From Aphanocapsa lilacina HA4352-LM1 (GTDB lineage: Bacteria; Cyanobacteriota; Cyanobacteriia; Gloeobacterales; Gloeobacteraceae), in contig JAHHGR010000050.1 in NCBI GenBank assembly GCA_019359725.1, positions 1 to 35,891 on the forward strand: a stretch of 35,891 nt of DNA, in the 5' to 3' direction. How positions within the stretch are numbered: position 1 is the first letter of the stretch; the number at the start of each line of letters is the position of its first letter. The position numbers and the translations under genes are program-made. Shown here one piece after another: positions 24,098-32,419 of the stretch. A model generated the notes under the pieces. It had not been told where the DNA came from. It saw only the letters and a list, made by a program, of their open reading frames with translations, and made no database searches.

Positions 24098-25339
24098 ATG
24101 ATCTGCCATGGAACTGATCATCCGTTGAAGAGGAGCAAAGACATTACCCCTCCGCTGTTGTTCGACACTGCGGCTGTCGGCCGCGAGCCGCTGTCGGTGG
24201 GCGAAGCGCTCACCCGAGCCGGGCGGGTTGCCGATTTTTGCGCCGCCAACGCCGCGCACATCGACGAAGACGGCGCCGTGCCGATCGAAGAATTTCGGCG
24301 GCTGGCGGCGGCGGGACTGTTGGCCGCTCCCCTCGATGCGTCTTTGGGCGGGGCCGGACTCGGAGCGATCCCTGGGCGCACGTCGGCGCTGCTGAGCGTG
24401 CTGGAGCAGGTCGGGCGGGGCAACTTGGCGGTGGGCCGCATCTACGAGGGGCACGTCAACGCCCTGCAGCTGATTCAGATTTTCGGCTCGCGCGAGCAAC
24501 AGTCGGCCTGTGCCGCCGCCGTGCACGGCGGCAAAATTTACAATGTTTGGAACACCGAAGGGGAGGACGGCACCAAGCTTGTCCCGCTGCCGGGGGGCCG
24601 CTACCTTTTGGAGGGGGCCAAGACCTTTGCTTCGGGCGCCGGGTTGGTGGAGCGGCCGATCATCGGCGCGGCCCTACCCGACGGCGGCTGGCAGATGGTG
24701 ATCGTTCCGATGGAGCTGTACACGGAGCGCGTCGATCCTGGCTGGTGGCATCCACTCGGGATGCGCGCCTCGGCCAGCTTCAAAGTCGATTTTTCGGGCA
24801 TCGAGTTGGTAGAAGACGCCCTGCTGGGTGTTCGAGGCGATTATTTCCGCCAGCCGTGGCTGAGCGCCGGGGTGGTGCGCTTCGCGGCGGTGCAGTTGGG
24901 GGGGGCGGCGGCCCTGCTCGACTGCACCCGCGCACACCTGAGAAACCGTGGCTGGCAAGAACACCCCCACCAGCGCGAGCGCATGGCCCGCGCCGCCATC
25001 GCCGTCGAAGGGGGACGCCTGTGGTTGCAGGGGGCGACCGAGCGCATCGACCGGTGGTTGGACAATCCGGCCGGGCCGGTCGGCGGCGAGGGGTTGGTGG
25101 CCTACGCCAACATGGTGCGCACCGCCGTCGAAGTCGCCTGTCAGGAGGTCGTGCAACTGGCCGCCAAGTCCGTGGGGGCGCGCTGTTTGTTGCGCCCGCA
25201 CCCGATCGAGCGCATCGTGCGGGATCTGACGCTCTACTTGCGCCAGCCTGCCCCGGATGCGGCCCTTGCCCAGCTGGGCGCCTACGTCATCGAACAAAAC
25301 GTCCCCATTCAGGCGCTGTGGCACGATGGGCGTCACTAG
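24098..25339 (+). CDS. Acyl-CoA dehydrogenase-like flavoprotein
   Basis: About 413 residues with acyl-CoA dehydrogenase architecture: an N-terminal helical domain (VPIEEFRRLAAAGLLAAPLD, LGGAGLG), a central beta domain that should bind FAD (VWNTEGEDGTK, LEGAKTFASGAG, GMRASASFKVDFSG), and a C-terminal four-helix bundle. The C-terminal bundle reads ERIVRDLTLYLRQPAPDAAL where classical enzymes have the IYEGT-type catalytic Glu region, so it may be a monooxygenase-like or altered member. It overlaps the PIG-L gene by 14 bases and is the first gene of the cluster. The start is uncertain; GGAGG lies about 20 bases before ATG 24098. Confidence 0.85.
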   Translation: MICHGTDHPLKRSKDITPPLLFDTAAVGREPLSVGEALTRAGRVADFCAANAAHIDEDGAVPIEEFRRLAAAGLLAAPLDASLGGAGLGAIPGRTSALLSVLEQVGRGNLAVGRIYEGHVNALQLIQIFGSREQQSACAAAVHGGKIYNVWNTEGEDGTKLVPLPGGRYLLEGAKTFASGAGLVERPIIGAALPDGGWQMVIVPMELYTERVDPGWWHPLGMRASASFKVDFSGIELVEDALLGVRGDYFRQPWLSAGVVRFAAVQLGGAAALLDCTRAHLRNRGWQEHPHQRERMARAAIAVEGGRLWLQGATERIDRWLDNPAGPVGGEGLVAYANMVRTAVEVACQEVVQLAAKSVGARCLLRPHPIERIVRDLTLYLRQPAPDAALAQLGAYVIEQNVPIQALWHDGRH

Positions 25340-26093
25340 CGCCGCCCTGGCCGAGGCGGCTCCCCTGCACCCGCCCGAGGCGGCGGCCGCCCTCGGTTCA
25401 ACGCTGGTGGTCGCCCCGCACCCGGACGATGAGTCCCTCGGCTGCGGCGGAACCATCGCCCTATTGCGCCGTCTGGGCCTGACTGTGCGGGTGCTGGTGG
25501 TGAGCGACGGCACCCACTCCCACCCCAACTCCCGGCGCTACCCCCCTGCGGCCCTGCTCGCCCTGCGCGAAGCGGAGACGCGCGCCGCCCTTGCGGTGCT
25601 GGGGGTCGCCCCGGCCGCCGTCACGTTCCTAGGCCTCAAGGACGGCGCGGTACCCGTTGAGGGGGACACCGATTTTGCCGATGCGCTCGGCCGTTGCCGC
25701 CGCTATCTGGCCCAGCTGGAGCCCGTGCGGACCGTCGTGCTGCCCTGGCGGCGCGACCCGCATCCGGATCACCGGGCCGTCTGGAACCTGATGCACCGTG
25801 CGAGCGAAGGCTGCGCAGCCTTCGCTCGCAGCCTCGAATACCCCATCTGGCTGTGGGAGCAAGGTGAACGTTTCCACCGACCGATGGAGGGCGAGGTCCG
25901 TATCTGGCGGCTCGCCATCGGTCCGGTACTGGCGCTCAAACGCGCCGCCGTGGCCGCCCACCGCTCCCAGACCAGCGATCTCATCGACGACGATCCGGAA
26001 GGTTTTCGGCTCACCCCCGAGACGCTCGCCTACTTCGAGCGCCCCTGGGAATGTTACCTGGAGGCACCATGCAACCCGAACGCCCCTCGCTGA
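25326..26093 (+). CDS. PIG-L/LmbE-family N-deacetylase
   Basis: A 255-residue protein of the PIG-L/LmbE family, zinc enzymes that remove N-acetyl groups from amino sugars, as in GPI-anchor, mycothiol and bacillithiol synthesis. The zinc and catalytic motif is PHPDDE (31-36), followed by GCGGT; the third ligand is in RDPHPDHRAVW (about 143-153). It starts inside the end of the dehydrogenase gene and ends inside the methyltransferase gene (25-base overlap), so the three are translationally coupled. Residues 158-168 are encoded by a perfect 32-bp palindrome. The real substrate is unknown; an N-acylated amino sugar made by the neighbouring glycosyltransferase is plausible. Confidence 0.9.
   Translation: MGVTSAALAEAAPLHPPEAAAALGSTLVVAPHPDDESLGCGGTIALLRRLGLTVRVLVVSDGTHSHPNSRRYPPAALLALREAETRAALAVLGVAPAAVTFLGLKDGAVPVEGDTDFADALGRCRRYLAQLEPVRTVVLPWRRDPHPDHRAVWNLMHRASEGCAAFARSLEYPIWLWEQGERFHRPMEGEVRIWRLAIGPVLALKRAAVAAHRSQTSDLIDDDPEGFRLTPETLAYFERPWECYLEAPCNPNAPR
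25799..25830. repeat. Perfect 32-bp palindrome inside the PIG-L gene
   Basis: The left half TGCGAGCGAAGGCTGC (25799-25814) is exactly the reverse complement of the right half (25815-25830), with no loop. It is in frame and codes for ASEGCAAFARS. It lies between the HPDH motif and the conserved LEYPIWLW, where other family members vary. Confidence 0.9.
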
Positions 26094-26650
26094 TGCCCGA
26101 GTACTTTGAAGCGCTCTACCGCGAAAATGCCGATCCCTGGGACTTCGAGACCAGCCCCTACGAGGATGCCAAATACACGGCGACCCTCGACGCCCTATCC
26201 AAGCCCCGCTACCGCTCGGCGTTTGAAATCGGTTGCTCGATCGGTGTGCTCACCGCCCGCCTCGCCGAACGTTGCGAGGCGCTCCTGGCGGTGGATGTGT
26301 GCGATGAGGCGCTCACCCGGGCGCGCGAGCGCTGCCGGACCCTTGCCCAGGTACGCTTCGAGCGGTTGCGGGTGCCCGAGTGCTACCCGCTTGGATCGTT
26401 CGATCTGACCCTGGTCTCGGAGGTGGGGTACTACTGGTCCTGGAGTGAACTGCGCCGGGCCCAGAGGTTGCTTCTGGAGCACCTGGAACCCGGAGGTCAC
26501 CTGCTTTTGGTGCACTGGACACCCTTTGCCAGGGACTACCCGCTCAGGGGCGACGAAGTGCACGATGCCTTTGACTCGCTCGCGGGGCTCAGCCACCGCC
26601 TCGGGCGGCGCGAGGAGCAATACCGACTGGACCTGTACGAGCGGATTTGA
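26069..26650 (+). CDS. NodS-like SAM-dependent methyltransferase
   Basis: A 193-residue class I methyltransferase resembling NodS, which N-methylates a deacetylated amino sugar in Nod factors. The opening PEYFEALYRENADPWDFETS and the SAM motif FEIGCSIGVLTARLAERC (about 51-68) are the family's marks, followed by LLAVDVCDEAL and LTLVSEVGYYW. The start ATG 26069 has GGAGG 5 bases upstream and lies inside the PIG-L gene. The 3' end overlaps the convergent glycosyltransferase gene by 62 bases. With PIG-L next door, deacetylation followed by methylation of the freed amine is a natural reading, but it is inference. Confidence 0.88.
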   Translation: MQPERPSLMPEYFEALYRENADPWDFETSPYEDAKYTATLDALSKPRYRSAFEIGCSIGVLTARLAERCEALLAVDVCDEALTRARERCRTLAQVRFERLRVPECYPLGSFDLTLVSEVGYYWSWSELRRAQRLLLEHLEPGGHLLLVHWTPFARDYPLRGDEVHDAFDSLAGLSHRLGRREEQYRLDLYERI

Positions 26651-27857
26651 GCGCCTGCTTCCAGAGGACGATGCGCCTGCGCAACTGCCGGATCGCTTCT
26701 TCGACCTCGCTTTTGGGGGCGTTCGCGGGATCTTCGGGGTTCAACCGCTCCCAGAGCAGGCCAAAAGCTTGAGAAGCGGACAACTCCTGCGCAAGGCGTT
26801 CCGATGGTACCCGCAATCTTATCGCCAGTGCCGCAACCTCTGCGTCGGTCGATGCCGGGCTGCGGGGCTGACGCCAGAGTTGGCGCAACCGAAAGCGATC
26901 GATCAGGCGCTCCTCGGTCCTGCCGACCGCTTCGACCAGATGCGGCTTGTGCCCGGCGCCCACAGTGCTCCAATCGGCCAATTGGGCGGCCAGACCCGTC
27001 CCTGCACGTCCATGGCGGCGGGCACTGGTGATCACCTTCACCAGCGGGCTGTGGCGGATCCCGGCGTCGATGCGCCGCAGGGCGCAATAAAGGGCGACAT
27101 CCTCGGGGGAGCGCACGGCGGGCAAGCCCCCTGCCCGGGCGTAAGCCTCGGCGCTGAGCGCCAGGCTGGCGCCGAAGTGCTGGTAATGGCGGGGCCAGGC
27201 GTCGAGCGGATCCGGGTCGATGCAGGCTTCCAGTTGGGCCGTCAGATGCTGGTAGCCCACGTCGTACAAAAAGCAACGGCGCGCCTGGGCCTCCAGAGCC
27301 TGTCGCTCGTTGTCGTCGGTGAGGATGCGGCCCCCCACGGCGTCGGCGCCGCGGTCGATCTCGAAGGCGGTGGCCGCAAGCCAGTCCGGAGCCACCCGGG
27401 TGTCGCCGTCGGTGGAGGCAATGATCCCCCGGGCTTTGCCGGCCCCGGCGAAGCGCCGGTAGGCTTCGTCCATCAACAACTGCCGGGCGCGGCCGACGTG
27501 CGCTTCGGCGGCGGACAGGGTCATTTCGACGATGTGCAGGCGCAACTGCGGCCTATCGTCGCCGAAGCGGCGGGCGATGTCCGCCGTCTGGTCGTGGCAG
27601 TTGTTGGCAAGCACGATCACTTCGTAGCTGCGCGGATCGAGGGGTAAGCCGGGCCGTTCGATCTGGCAGGCGAGAGCGGCGAGGGTGCTCTCGATCCGTT
27701 CCGCCTCGTCGCGCACCGGCACAATCACACAACTGCGGCACTCCGGCAGCAACGGCGCATCGACTAGGGGGGGTAGGACAGGCGGGCGAGGAAGGAACTC
27801 GCGGATCCGAGTGGCCGCAGCGGGCGGCAAATGTGCAGCATAGTTGTCCTCGTGCAC
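26589..27857 (-). CDS. Family 2 glycosyltransferase
   Basis: About 422 residues with a GT-A fold: SCVIVPVRDEAERIESTLAA near the N-terminus binds the nucleotide, STDGDTRVAPDWL holds the DxD-type metal site, and PEDVALYCALRR is the acceptor-side acidic motif. The C-terminal third is a helical tail with Arg and Glu. No membrane segment is seen. It is convergent to the methyltransferase and overlaps it by 62 bases. GTG 27857 is a tentative start; the open frame continues to 27989, but that stretch does not look coding. The donor and acceptor sugars are unknown. Confidence 0.85.
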   Translation of the reverse strand: MHEDNYAAHLPPAAATRIREFLPRPPVLPPLVDAPLLPECRSCVIVPVRDEAERIESTLAALACQIERPGLPLDPRSYEVIVLANNCHDQTADIARRFGDDRPQLRLHIVEMTLSAAEAHVGRARQLLMDEAYRRFAGAGKARGIIASTDGDTRVAPDWLAATAFEIDRGADAVGGRILTDDNERQALEAQARRCFLYDVGYQHLTAQLEACIDPDPLDAWPRHYQHFGASLALSAEAYARAGGLPAVRSPEDVALYCALRRIDAGIRHSPLVKVITSARRHGRAGTGLAAQLADWSTVGAGHKPHLVEAVGRTEERLIDRFRLRQLWRQPRSPASTDAEVAALAIRLRVPSERLAQELSASQAFGLLWERLNPEDPANAPKSEVEEAIRQLRRRIVLWKQALKSARTGPVGIAPRAARGGG

Positions 27858-28156
27858 AGGAAGACTGCCGCGACGCACGCAATCGCAGCTTACACCGACA
27901 TCGAGTGGCTTGACAGTAAACCGGCCGGCCGCCTTGAAACAGGCGTTTGTACCGGAAGCTGACTGTGCCTCAATAGCAAGTAAGCCCACTTACAAGCGCC
28001 GAAGGTACTGCCCCAGGACAGATCCGCTTTTGGCCTCAAGTAGTGAGGTTCGCCATCGGGCTCAACAGCTCCCCAGGCATCTCCTACAGCGCAGCCGCCC
28101 TGTCCGAAAAAGACATACCCTATGGGCAGACATGGCACAGATCCGGCAGGTGACCA

Positions 28157-28555
28157 ATGATCACAAGCAACCTGAGAACCAATCAGCTTTCTGCCGCTGC
28201 GTACGAGTGGTACCTGACCTATCTAGCGGCGCTCGATGCCAAGGATCTGCAACAGTACGAGCAATTCCTTGCTGACGAGTGCACCATGTATTCCAACAAC
28301 GACCCACCGATGGTCGGAAAGGCAACCATTGTGCAGGGGCTTTCCCAGTACTGGCCAAGTTTTGGCACCCTGGAGCACGATCTGCTCAACATTTACGGAA
28401 CCGACGCAGCCTTCGTGCTCGAAGCGCTCAATCATTACACCCGCACAGACGGCCGGGCGCTCACGCTGAGGGCCGTCGCTTTTACCGATCGCAACGCGGC
28501 CGGGTTGGTGAGTGGGGTGCGCTTCTATACCGACACCAGTCCGCTCTTCACCTAG
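28157..28555 (+). CDS. SnoaL/NTF2-like protein
   Basis: A 132-residue protein of the nuclear-transport-factor-2/SnoaL-like fold (cone-shaped alpha+beta barrel). The pattern YLTYLAALDAKDLQQYEQFL, then DECTMYSNNDPPMVGKATIV and the C-terminal GVRFYTDTSPLF, is typical. Such proteins may be isomerases, hydrolases or ligand binders; the sequence does not show which. ATG 28157 has GGCAGGTGA upstream. It is convergent to the YhcG-type gene with 13 bases between stops. Confidence 0.78.
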   Translation: MITSNLRTNQLSAAAYEWYLTYLAALDAKDLQQYEQFLADECTMYSNNDPPMVGKATIVQGLSQYWPSFGTLEHDLLNIYGTDAAFVLEALNHYTRTDGRALTLRAVAFTDRNAAGLVSGVRFYTDTSPLFT

Positions 28556-28568
28556 CCTATTACCTGCT

Positions 28569-29594
28569 CTAAAGATCTTCTTGCAGCGACAGGCACAAGC
28601 GGGTCTCAAGCTCTTCGATGCTGGGCAGGCTGCGCTTAATCTCTTCGGGGAGCAGTTCGTAGGTAGAGACACCCATCGGACGGCGGGCATCGCGCAGGGT
28701 GTACTCGGCAATTACCCGGTTGCTCGATTTGCATAAAATCAGCCCGAGGGTCGGTCGATCGTCGGGATGGCGCAACAGATCGTCCACCGCCGATAGGTAA
28801 AAGCCCAGCTTACCCGCGAATTCGGGCTGGAAGCTGCCGGTCTTAAGATCGATGACCACGAAGCAGCGCAGCTTGAAGTGATAAAAAAGCAGGTCGATAT
28901 AAAAATCTTGATCGCCCACCTCCAGGTGGTACTGGTTGCCCACGAAGGCAAAGCCCCGGCCTAGTTCCAGCAAAAATTTGCGGATGTGCTCGAGCAAACC
29001 CTGCTCCAGATCGCGCTCCCGTGCCGCCGGCCCCAGCGATAAAAAATCGAACAGATAAGAGTCCTTGAGCGCCTGCTGCGCCAGATCCGACTGCACCGGC
29101 GGCAGCGTGGCCGCGAAGTTGGTGGCGGCACCGCCCTGGCGCTCGAAAAGCCCAACGCCTATCTGGTGGGTTAGCACGCTGCGGCTCCAGCCCTGGGCAA
29201 TCGTCTGGCGGACGTACCAGGCGCGGGCGGCAGGCTCTTTGACGGCGTCGAGAATGGCACAGTTGTGAAACCAGGGAATTTGTGCAGCAAGCTGCTGCAC
29301 AAACCCTTCGTCGGGATAAGCCTCGGCGAAGGCGCGCATGTATTTGAGGTTGCGCACGGAGAACCCTTTGATCTCAGGGAATTCACGGCGCAGATCGCCC
29401 GAGAGGCGATCGATCACCTTGCGGCCCCAGCCCTGACGGCGCTGCTGCCGCAGCACGTCGCGGCCAATCTGCCAGTAGAGCGCCACCAGTTCGCGGTTGA
29501 CCGCCAGGGCCGACCGGATCTGGGCGGCGCGGATGCGCCCTTTGAGACCGCCCAGGTACTCCTCGTAACCGTCGAAGGTCAATTCACCGGCCAC
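28569..29594 (-). CDS. YhcG-type (DUF1016) PD-(D/E)xK nuclease-domain protein
   Basis: About 341 residues in two domains. The N-terminal DUF1016 domain has LAVNRELVALYWQIGRDVL (about 30-48), GFSVRNLKYMRAFAEAYP, and IPWFHNCAILDAVKEPAARAWY. The C-terminal PD-(D/E)xK nuclease-like domain has DFYIDLLFYHFKLRCFVVIDLKTG (given here as a run from about residue 232 whose key residues are the Asp of DLL and Asp-Leu-Lys). Homologues are found in defence islands and beside restriction genes; whether this one is a defence protein is unknown, as no partner lies near. The start is probably GTG 29594 because the upstream part is not conserved in length. Confidence 0.85.
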   Translation of the reverse strand: MAGELTFDGYEEYLGGLKGRIRAAQIRSALAVNRELVALYWQIGRDVLRQQRRQGWGRKVIDRLSGDLRREFPEIKGFSVRNLKYMRAFAEAYPDEGFVQQLAAQIPWFHNCAILDAVKEPAARAWYVRQTIAQGWSRSVLTHQIGVGLFERQGGAATNFAATLPPVQSDLAQQALKDSYLFDFLSLGPAARERDLEQGLLEHIRKFLLELGRGFAFVGNQYHLEVGDQDFYIDLLFYHFKLRCFVVIDLKTGSFQPEFAGKLGFYLSAVDDLLRHPDDRPTLGLILCKSSNRVIAEYTLRDARRPMGVSTYELLPEEIKRSLPSIEELETRLCLSLQEDL

Positions 29595-29737
29595 GGACCC
29601 ACCCCCATCCGACCAAACATGAACGCTTGTCCATGATTCCATCAAAACACCAGATGGACAATTGTGCAACTGTGCGGGGACGGAAGCCGAAAACGGTAGC
29701 CCAGTCCACTACTTTTCGGGTGCAATTGGGCTGAAGT

Positions 29738-31342
29738 ATGCGTATGAAACGTGTCAAATCCGCGCCGCGCTGGCTGGTCCGAAGCGACATCGACGGTTTT
29801 TTCGGCCTGGCCCTCGACAATCTCATTCAGGTTTTGCTGATCGTCGGGCTGTGCGGGGGGGTGCTTGGCTTCGGCTCCGAGTTGCTCTACGGGCGGGTGC
29901 TTCCTGGGGTGGCCCTCTCGCTGCTGGTGGGCAACCTGTACTACGCCTGGACAGCGGACCGCCTCGCCCGCTGCGAGGGACGCGACGACGTGACGGCACT
30001 GCCCTACGGCATCAACACGGTGAGTTTATTCGCCCACGTCTTTCTGGTGATGTTGCCGGTGAAACTGGCGGCGATGGGGGCGGGCCAGTCGCCTGAGCAG
30101 GCGGCGGAATTGGCCTGGCAGGCAGGACTGGCGGCTTGTCTCGGTTCGGGGCTGATTGAACTGGCAGGGGCGTGGGTCGCTGCCCCCCTCAGAAAACTTG
30201 CCCCCCGGGCCGCCTTGCTCTCGACTTTGGCCGGGATCGCCCTGACGTTTATCGCCCTCGGCTTTCTATTTCGCACCTTCGCCGCCCCAATCGTCGCGAT
30301 GTTGCCGTTGGGGATCATCTTGCTCACCTACTTTGGCGGCGTGCGCTTCGGGCCGCTGCCGGGGGGACTGGTCTCGGTGCTGCTGGGGATCGCCCTTGCC
30401 TGGGGAACGGGACTGGTCGGTTGGAACGATAGCCGCTTTGCGGAGGCCCTGGCGCCGGCAGGATTCTATCTGCCGCGGTTGTGGCTTGGAGATCTCTGGG
30501 AAGGGCGCGCCGCCCTGGGCGCTTACCTGAGCGTTATTCTGCCCATGGGTTTGTTCAACCTGGTGGGCAGTCTGCAAAATCTCGAAAGCGCCGAGGCGGC
30601 GGGGGATCGCTTCGAGACCGCCCCCTGTCTCGCCGTCAACGGCCTCGGTTCGATCGCGGCGGCCGTGGCGGGCTCGTGCTTTCCGACGACGATTTATATC
30701 GGCCATCCCGGCTGGAAGGCGCTCGGGGCGCGCGTCGGCTACTCGGTGCTCAACGGCGTGGCGATGAGCCTGTTGTGCCTGAGCGGTACGGTGGCACTGG
30801 TGGCTTACTTTGTGCCCATCGAGGCGGGTATGGCGATCGTGCTCTGGATCGCGGTGGTGATCGCCGCCCAGGCTTTTACCGCCACCCCCGCCGCCCACGC
30901 CCCGGCGGTGGTGATGGGCCTGCTGCCGGGGATCGCAGGCTGGGGCGCCTTGATGGCCAAGAACACCCTGAGGGCGGCGGGCCTTGCCACCCCCGACAAC
31001 CCGCTCACACCGGAGTTGGCGGCCCAATTTCGCCTGAGCGACACGTACATCGAAGGCGCCTTTGCGCTGGAGCAGGGATTTATCTTCTCGGCGATGATCC
31101 TCGCCGCCGTCACCGTCTTCATCGTCGAGCGTCAATTTTGGAAAGGGGCGCTCTGGGCACTGGCGGGGGCCGTCCTCTGCTGGTTCGGGTTGATGCACAG
31201 CTTTCGCTGGACGGCGACCGACACGATTATCGACCTGCGCCCCGGCGCAGGGGCCAGTTGGGCGATAGGTTACGTCCTGGTAGCCCTGGCGCTGCTCTAT
31301 GCCCAGTGGGCCAAAGGGCGCAGCCGGACCGACAAGTCTTAA
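29738..31342 (+). CDS. NCS2-like nucleobase permease family protein
   Basis: A 534-residue membrane protein with about 12-14 hydrophobic helices. The blocks DIDGFFGLALDNLIQVLLI near residue 18, DDVTALPYGINTVSLFAHV and the central SLQNLESAEAAGDRFET belong to a branch of the nucleobase/ascorbate (NCS2)-type transporter superfamily that is uncharacterised in substrate. It begins with ATG 29738 and shares an intergenic region of about 140 bases with the divergent nuclease gene. The stop TAA overlaps the stop of the convergent pentapeptide gene (TTAA). Specificity (purine, uracil, xanthine or other) cannot be told. Confidence 0.85.
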   Translation: MRMKRVKSAPRWLVRSDIDGFFGLALDNLIQVLLIVGLCGGVLGFGSELLYGRVLPGVALSLLVGNLYYAWTADRLARCEGRDDVTALPYGINTVSLFAHVFLVMLPVKLAAMGAGQSPEQAAELAWQAGLAACLGSGLIELAGAWVAAPLRKLAPRAALLSTLAGIALTFIALGFLFRTFAAPIVAMLPLGIILLTYFGGVRFGPLPGGLVSVLLGIALAWGTGLVGWNDSRFAEALAPAGFYLPRLWLGDLWEGRAALGAYLSVILPMGLFNLVGSLQNLESAEAAGDRFETAPCLAVNGLGSIAAAVAGSCFPTTIYIGHPGWKALGARVGYSVLNGVAMSLLCLSGTVALVAYFVPIEAGMAIVLWIAVVIAAQAFTATPAAHAPAVVMGLLPGIAGWGALMAKNTLRAAGLATPDNPLTPELAAQFRLSDTYIEGAFALEQGFIFSAMILAAVTVFIVERQFWKGALWALAGAVLCWFGLMHSFRWTATDTIIDLRPGAGASWAIGYVLVALALLYAQWAKGRSRTDKS

Positions 31343-32004
31343 TCGAGCAGCCGGCCGTCCGGCAAGATGGCACCCCGCAGACGCGCTCCGCGCAAACTGG
31401 CGTCGTCGAGCAAGGCTCCGCGCAGCTGCGCCCCTTCGAGGTTGGCCCAATAGAGGCTCGCACCGCGCAGGTCGCCGCCGATCAGCTTGGCGCCCTGCAA
31501 GTCGGTGCCGCTCAAATTCGCCCCCACCAGTTCCGCGCCGCTGAGATCCGCCCGTTGCAGGCGGGCGGCGGCAAAATCCGCGCCGACGAGCGAAGCGCCC
31601 GTGAGCACCGCCGAGCGCAAACCCGTTCCCACCAGACGCGAACCGCTCAAGTTGGCTTCGAACATCCGGGCGCCGTCCAGTGCCACCGTGCTCAAATCGT
31701 CGCCCACCACCACCAGTTTTGAGAAACGGCGCTGGCCCCGTCGGTAGCGCGCGAGCAACTCATCCACACCCATAGAACGCACCGGACGGCGGGCTGTGGC
31801 GAAGGACCGCCCACACGATTCGCACCGCTCGGCGCGCTGCACCCCATGGCGCGCCTCAAGCCTGCACTCTGCCTTTTTAATCTGGGGCCACTCCTCGCCG
31901 CCGCCGTCGGACCACTGGCTGAAGAGCAAACGACGGTGGCAGCGCTCACAGACGATCGAAAAGCGCATCCAGTCGTGCCAGAGGACGTGGGGCTTGACAA
32001 ACAT
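31339..32004 (-). CDS. Zinc-ribbon plus pentapeptide-repeat protein
   Basis: About 221 residues. The N-terminal part has two Cys pairs, CERCHRRL and CESCGRSF (residues about 21-70), likely a zinc ribbon. The C-terminal 125 residues are pentapeptide repeats of the A(D/N)LXX type (ANLSGSRLVGTGLRSAVLTG and further copies), which fold into a right-handed beta helix. Such proteins are frequent in cyanobacteria; functions are mostly unknown, with a few acting as gyrase-protecting DNA mimics. ATG 32004 (MFVKPHVLW) is preferred over upstream frame since the earlier residues look random. It is convergent to the permease and overlaps it in TTAA. Confidence 0.82.
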   Translation of the reverse strand: MFVKPHVLWHDWMRFSIVCERCHRRLLFSQWSDGGGEEWPQIKKAECRLEARHGVQRAERCESCGRSFATARRPVRSMGVDELLARYRRGQRRFSKLVVVGDDLSTVALDGARMFEANLSGSRLVGTGLRSAVLTGASLVGADFAAARLQRADLSGAELVGANLSGTDLQGAKLIGGDLRGASLYWANLEGAQLRGALLDDASLRGARLRGAILPDGRLLD

Positions 32005-32110
32005 AGGCACCGGCGGTTGGGATTCTTTTTCTTTTCTCCTGTCTCCTGCATAGGCTGCTCTATCAGCCTCTATCTCGCGATGGAAAATAAGCAGATGTCC
32101 CCCTTGGGGA

Positions 32111-32317
32111 TCAATTCCATTCCTCCAAACGGCCGATTTGATCGCGCAGGCTGTAGAGAAGCTCTTCGTACCAGGGACGCACTTCCAGGTAGTCAACCGC
32201 GTCGCGCAACTCCTGGAGGCAATTATCCAGGTGCTGCGCTTTTCCGGTGCTGCGGTACAGATAGATCTCACTCTGAATAAACAGGATCAAATTGGCGGTG
32301 TCTTGATCGTGGGGCAT
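32111..32317 (-). CDS. Small hypothetical protein
   Basis: A 68-residue acidic, helix-rich frame (SEIYLYRSTGKAQHLDNCLQ, then RDAVDYLEVRPWYEELLYSL), with ATG 32317 and no membrane segment. The protein has well-formed amphipathic helices, which is a sign of a real gene, but no family is recognised. It lies upstream of the pentapeptide gene on the same strand and could share its transcript. Confidence 0.55.
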   Translation of the reverse strand: MPHDQDTANLILFIQSEIYLYRSTGKAQHLDNCLQELRDAVDYLEVRPWYEELLYSLRDQIGRLEEWN

Positions 32318-32419
32318 GGCAATCGCTGGCGACAGCGCCTACGGCGGGCGACGAGTCTGTCCATCCTACGCCAGGGGCTTGTGCGAGACTGGGAAAGCTG
32401 AACCGTTGGCGAGGTAGGT

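Noticed and set aside
24098..27857. Nod-factor biosynthesis proper
   Set aside because: The methyltransferase resembles NodS and a deacetylase is present, but there is no NodC-type chitin synthase, so a true Nod pathway is not supported.
30266..31450. 394-codon open frame on the minus strand across the permease gene
   Set aside because: It is the antisense shadow of a clearly real GC-rich transporter gene and is rich in Gln, His, Arg and Gly without any motif.
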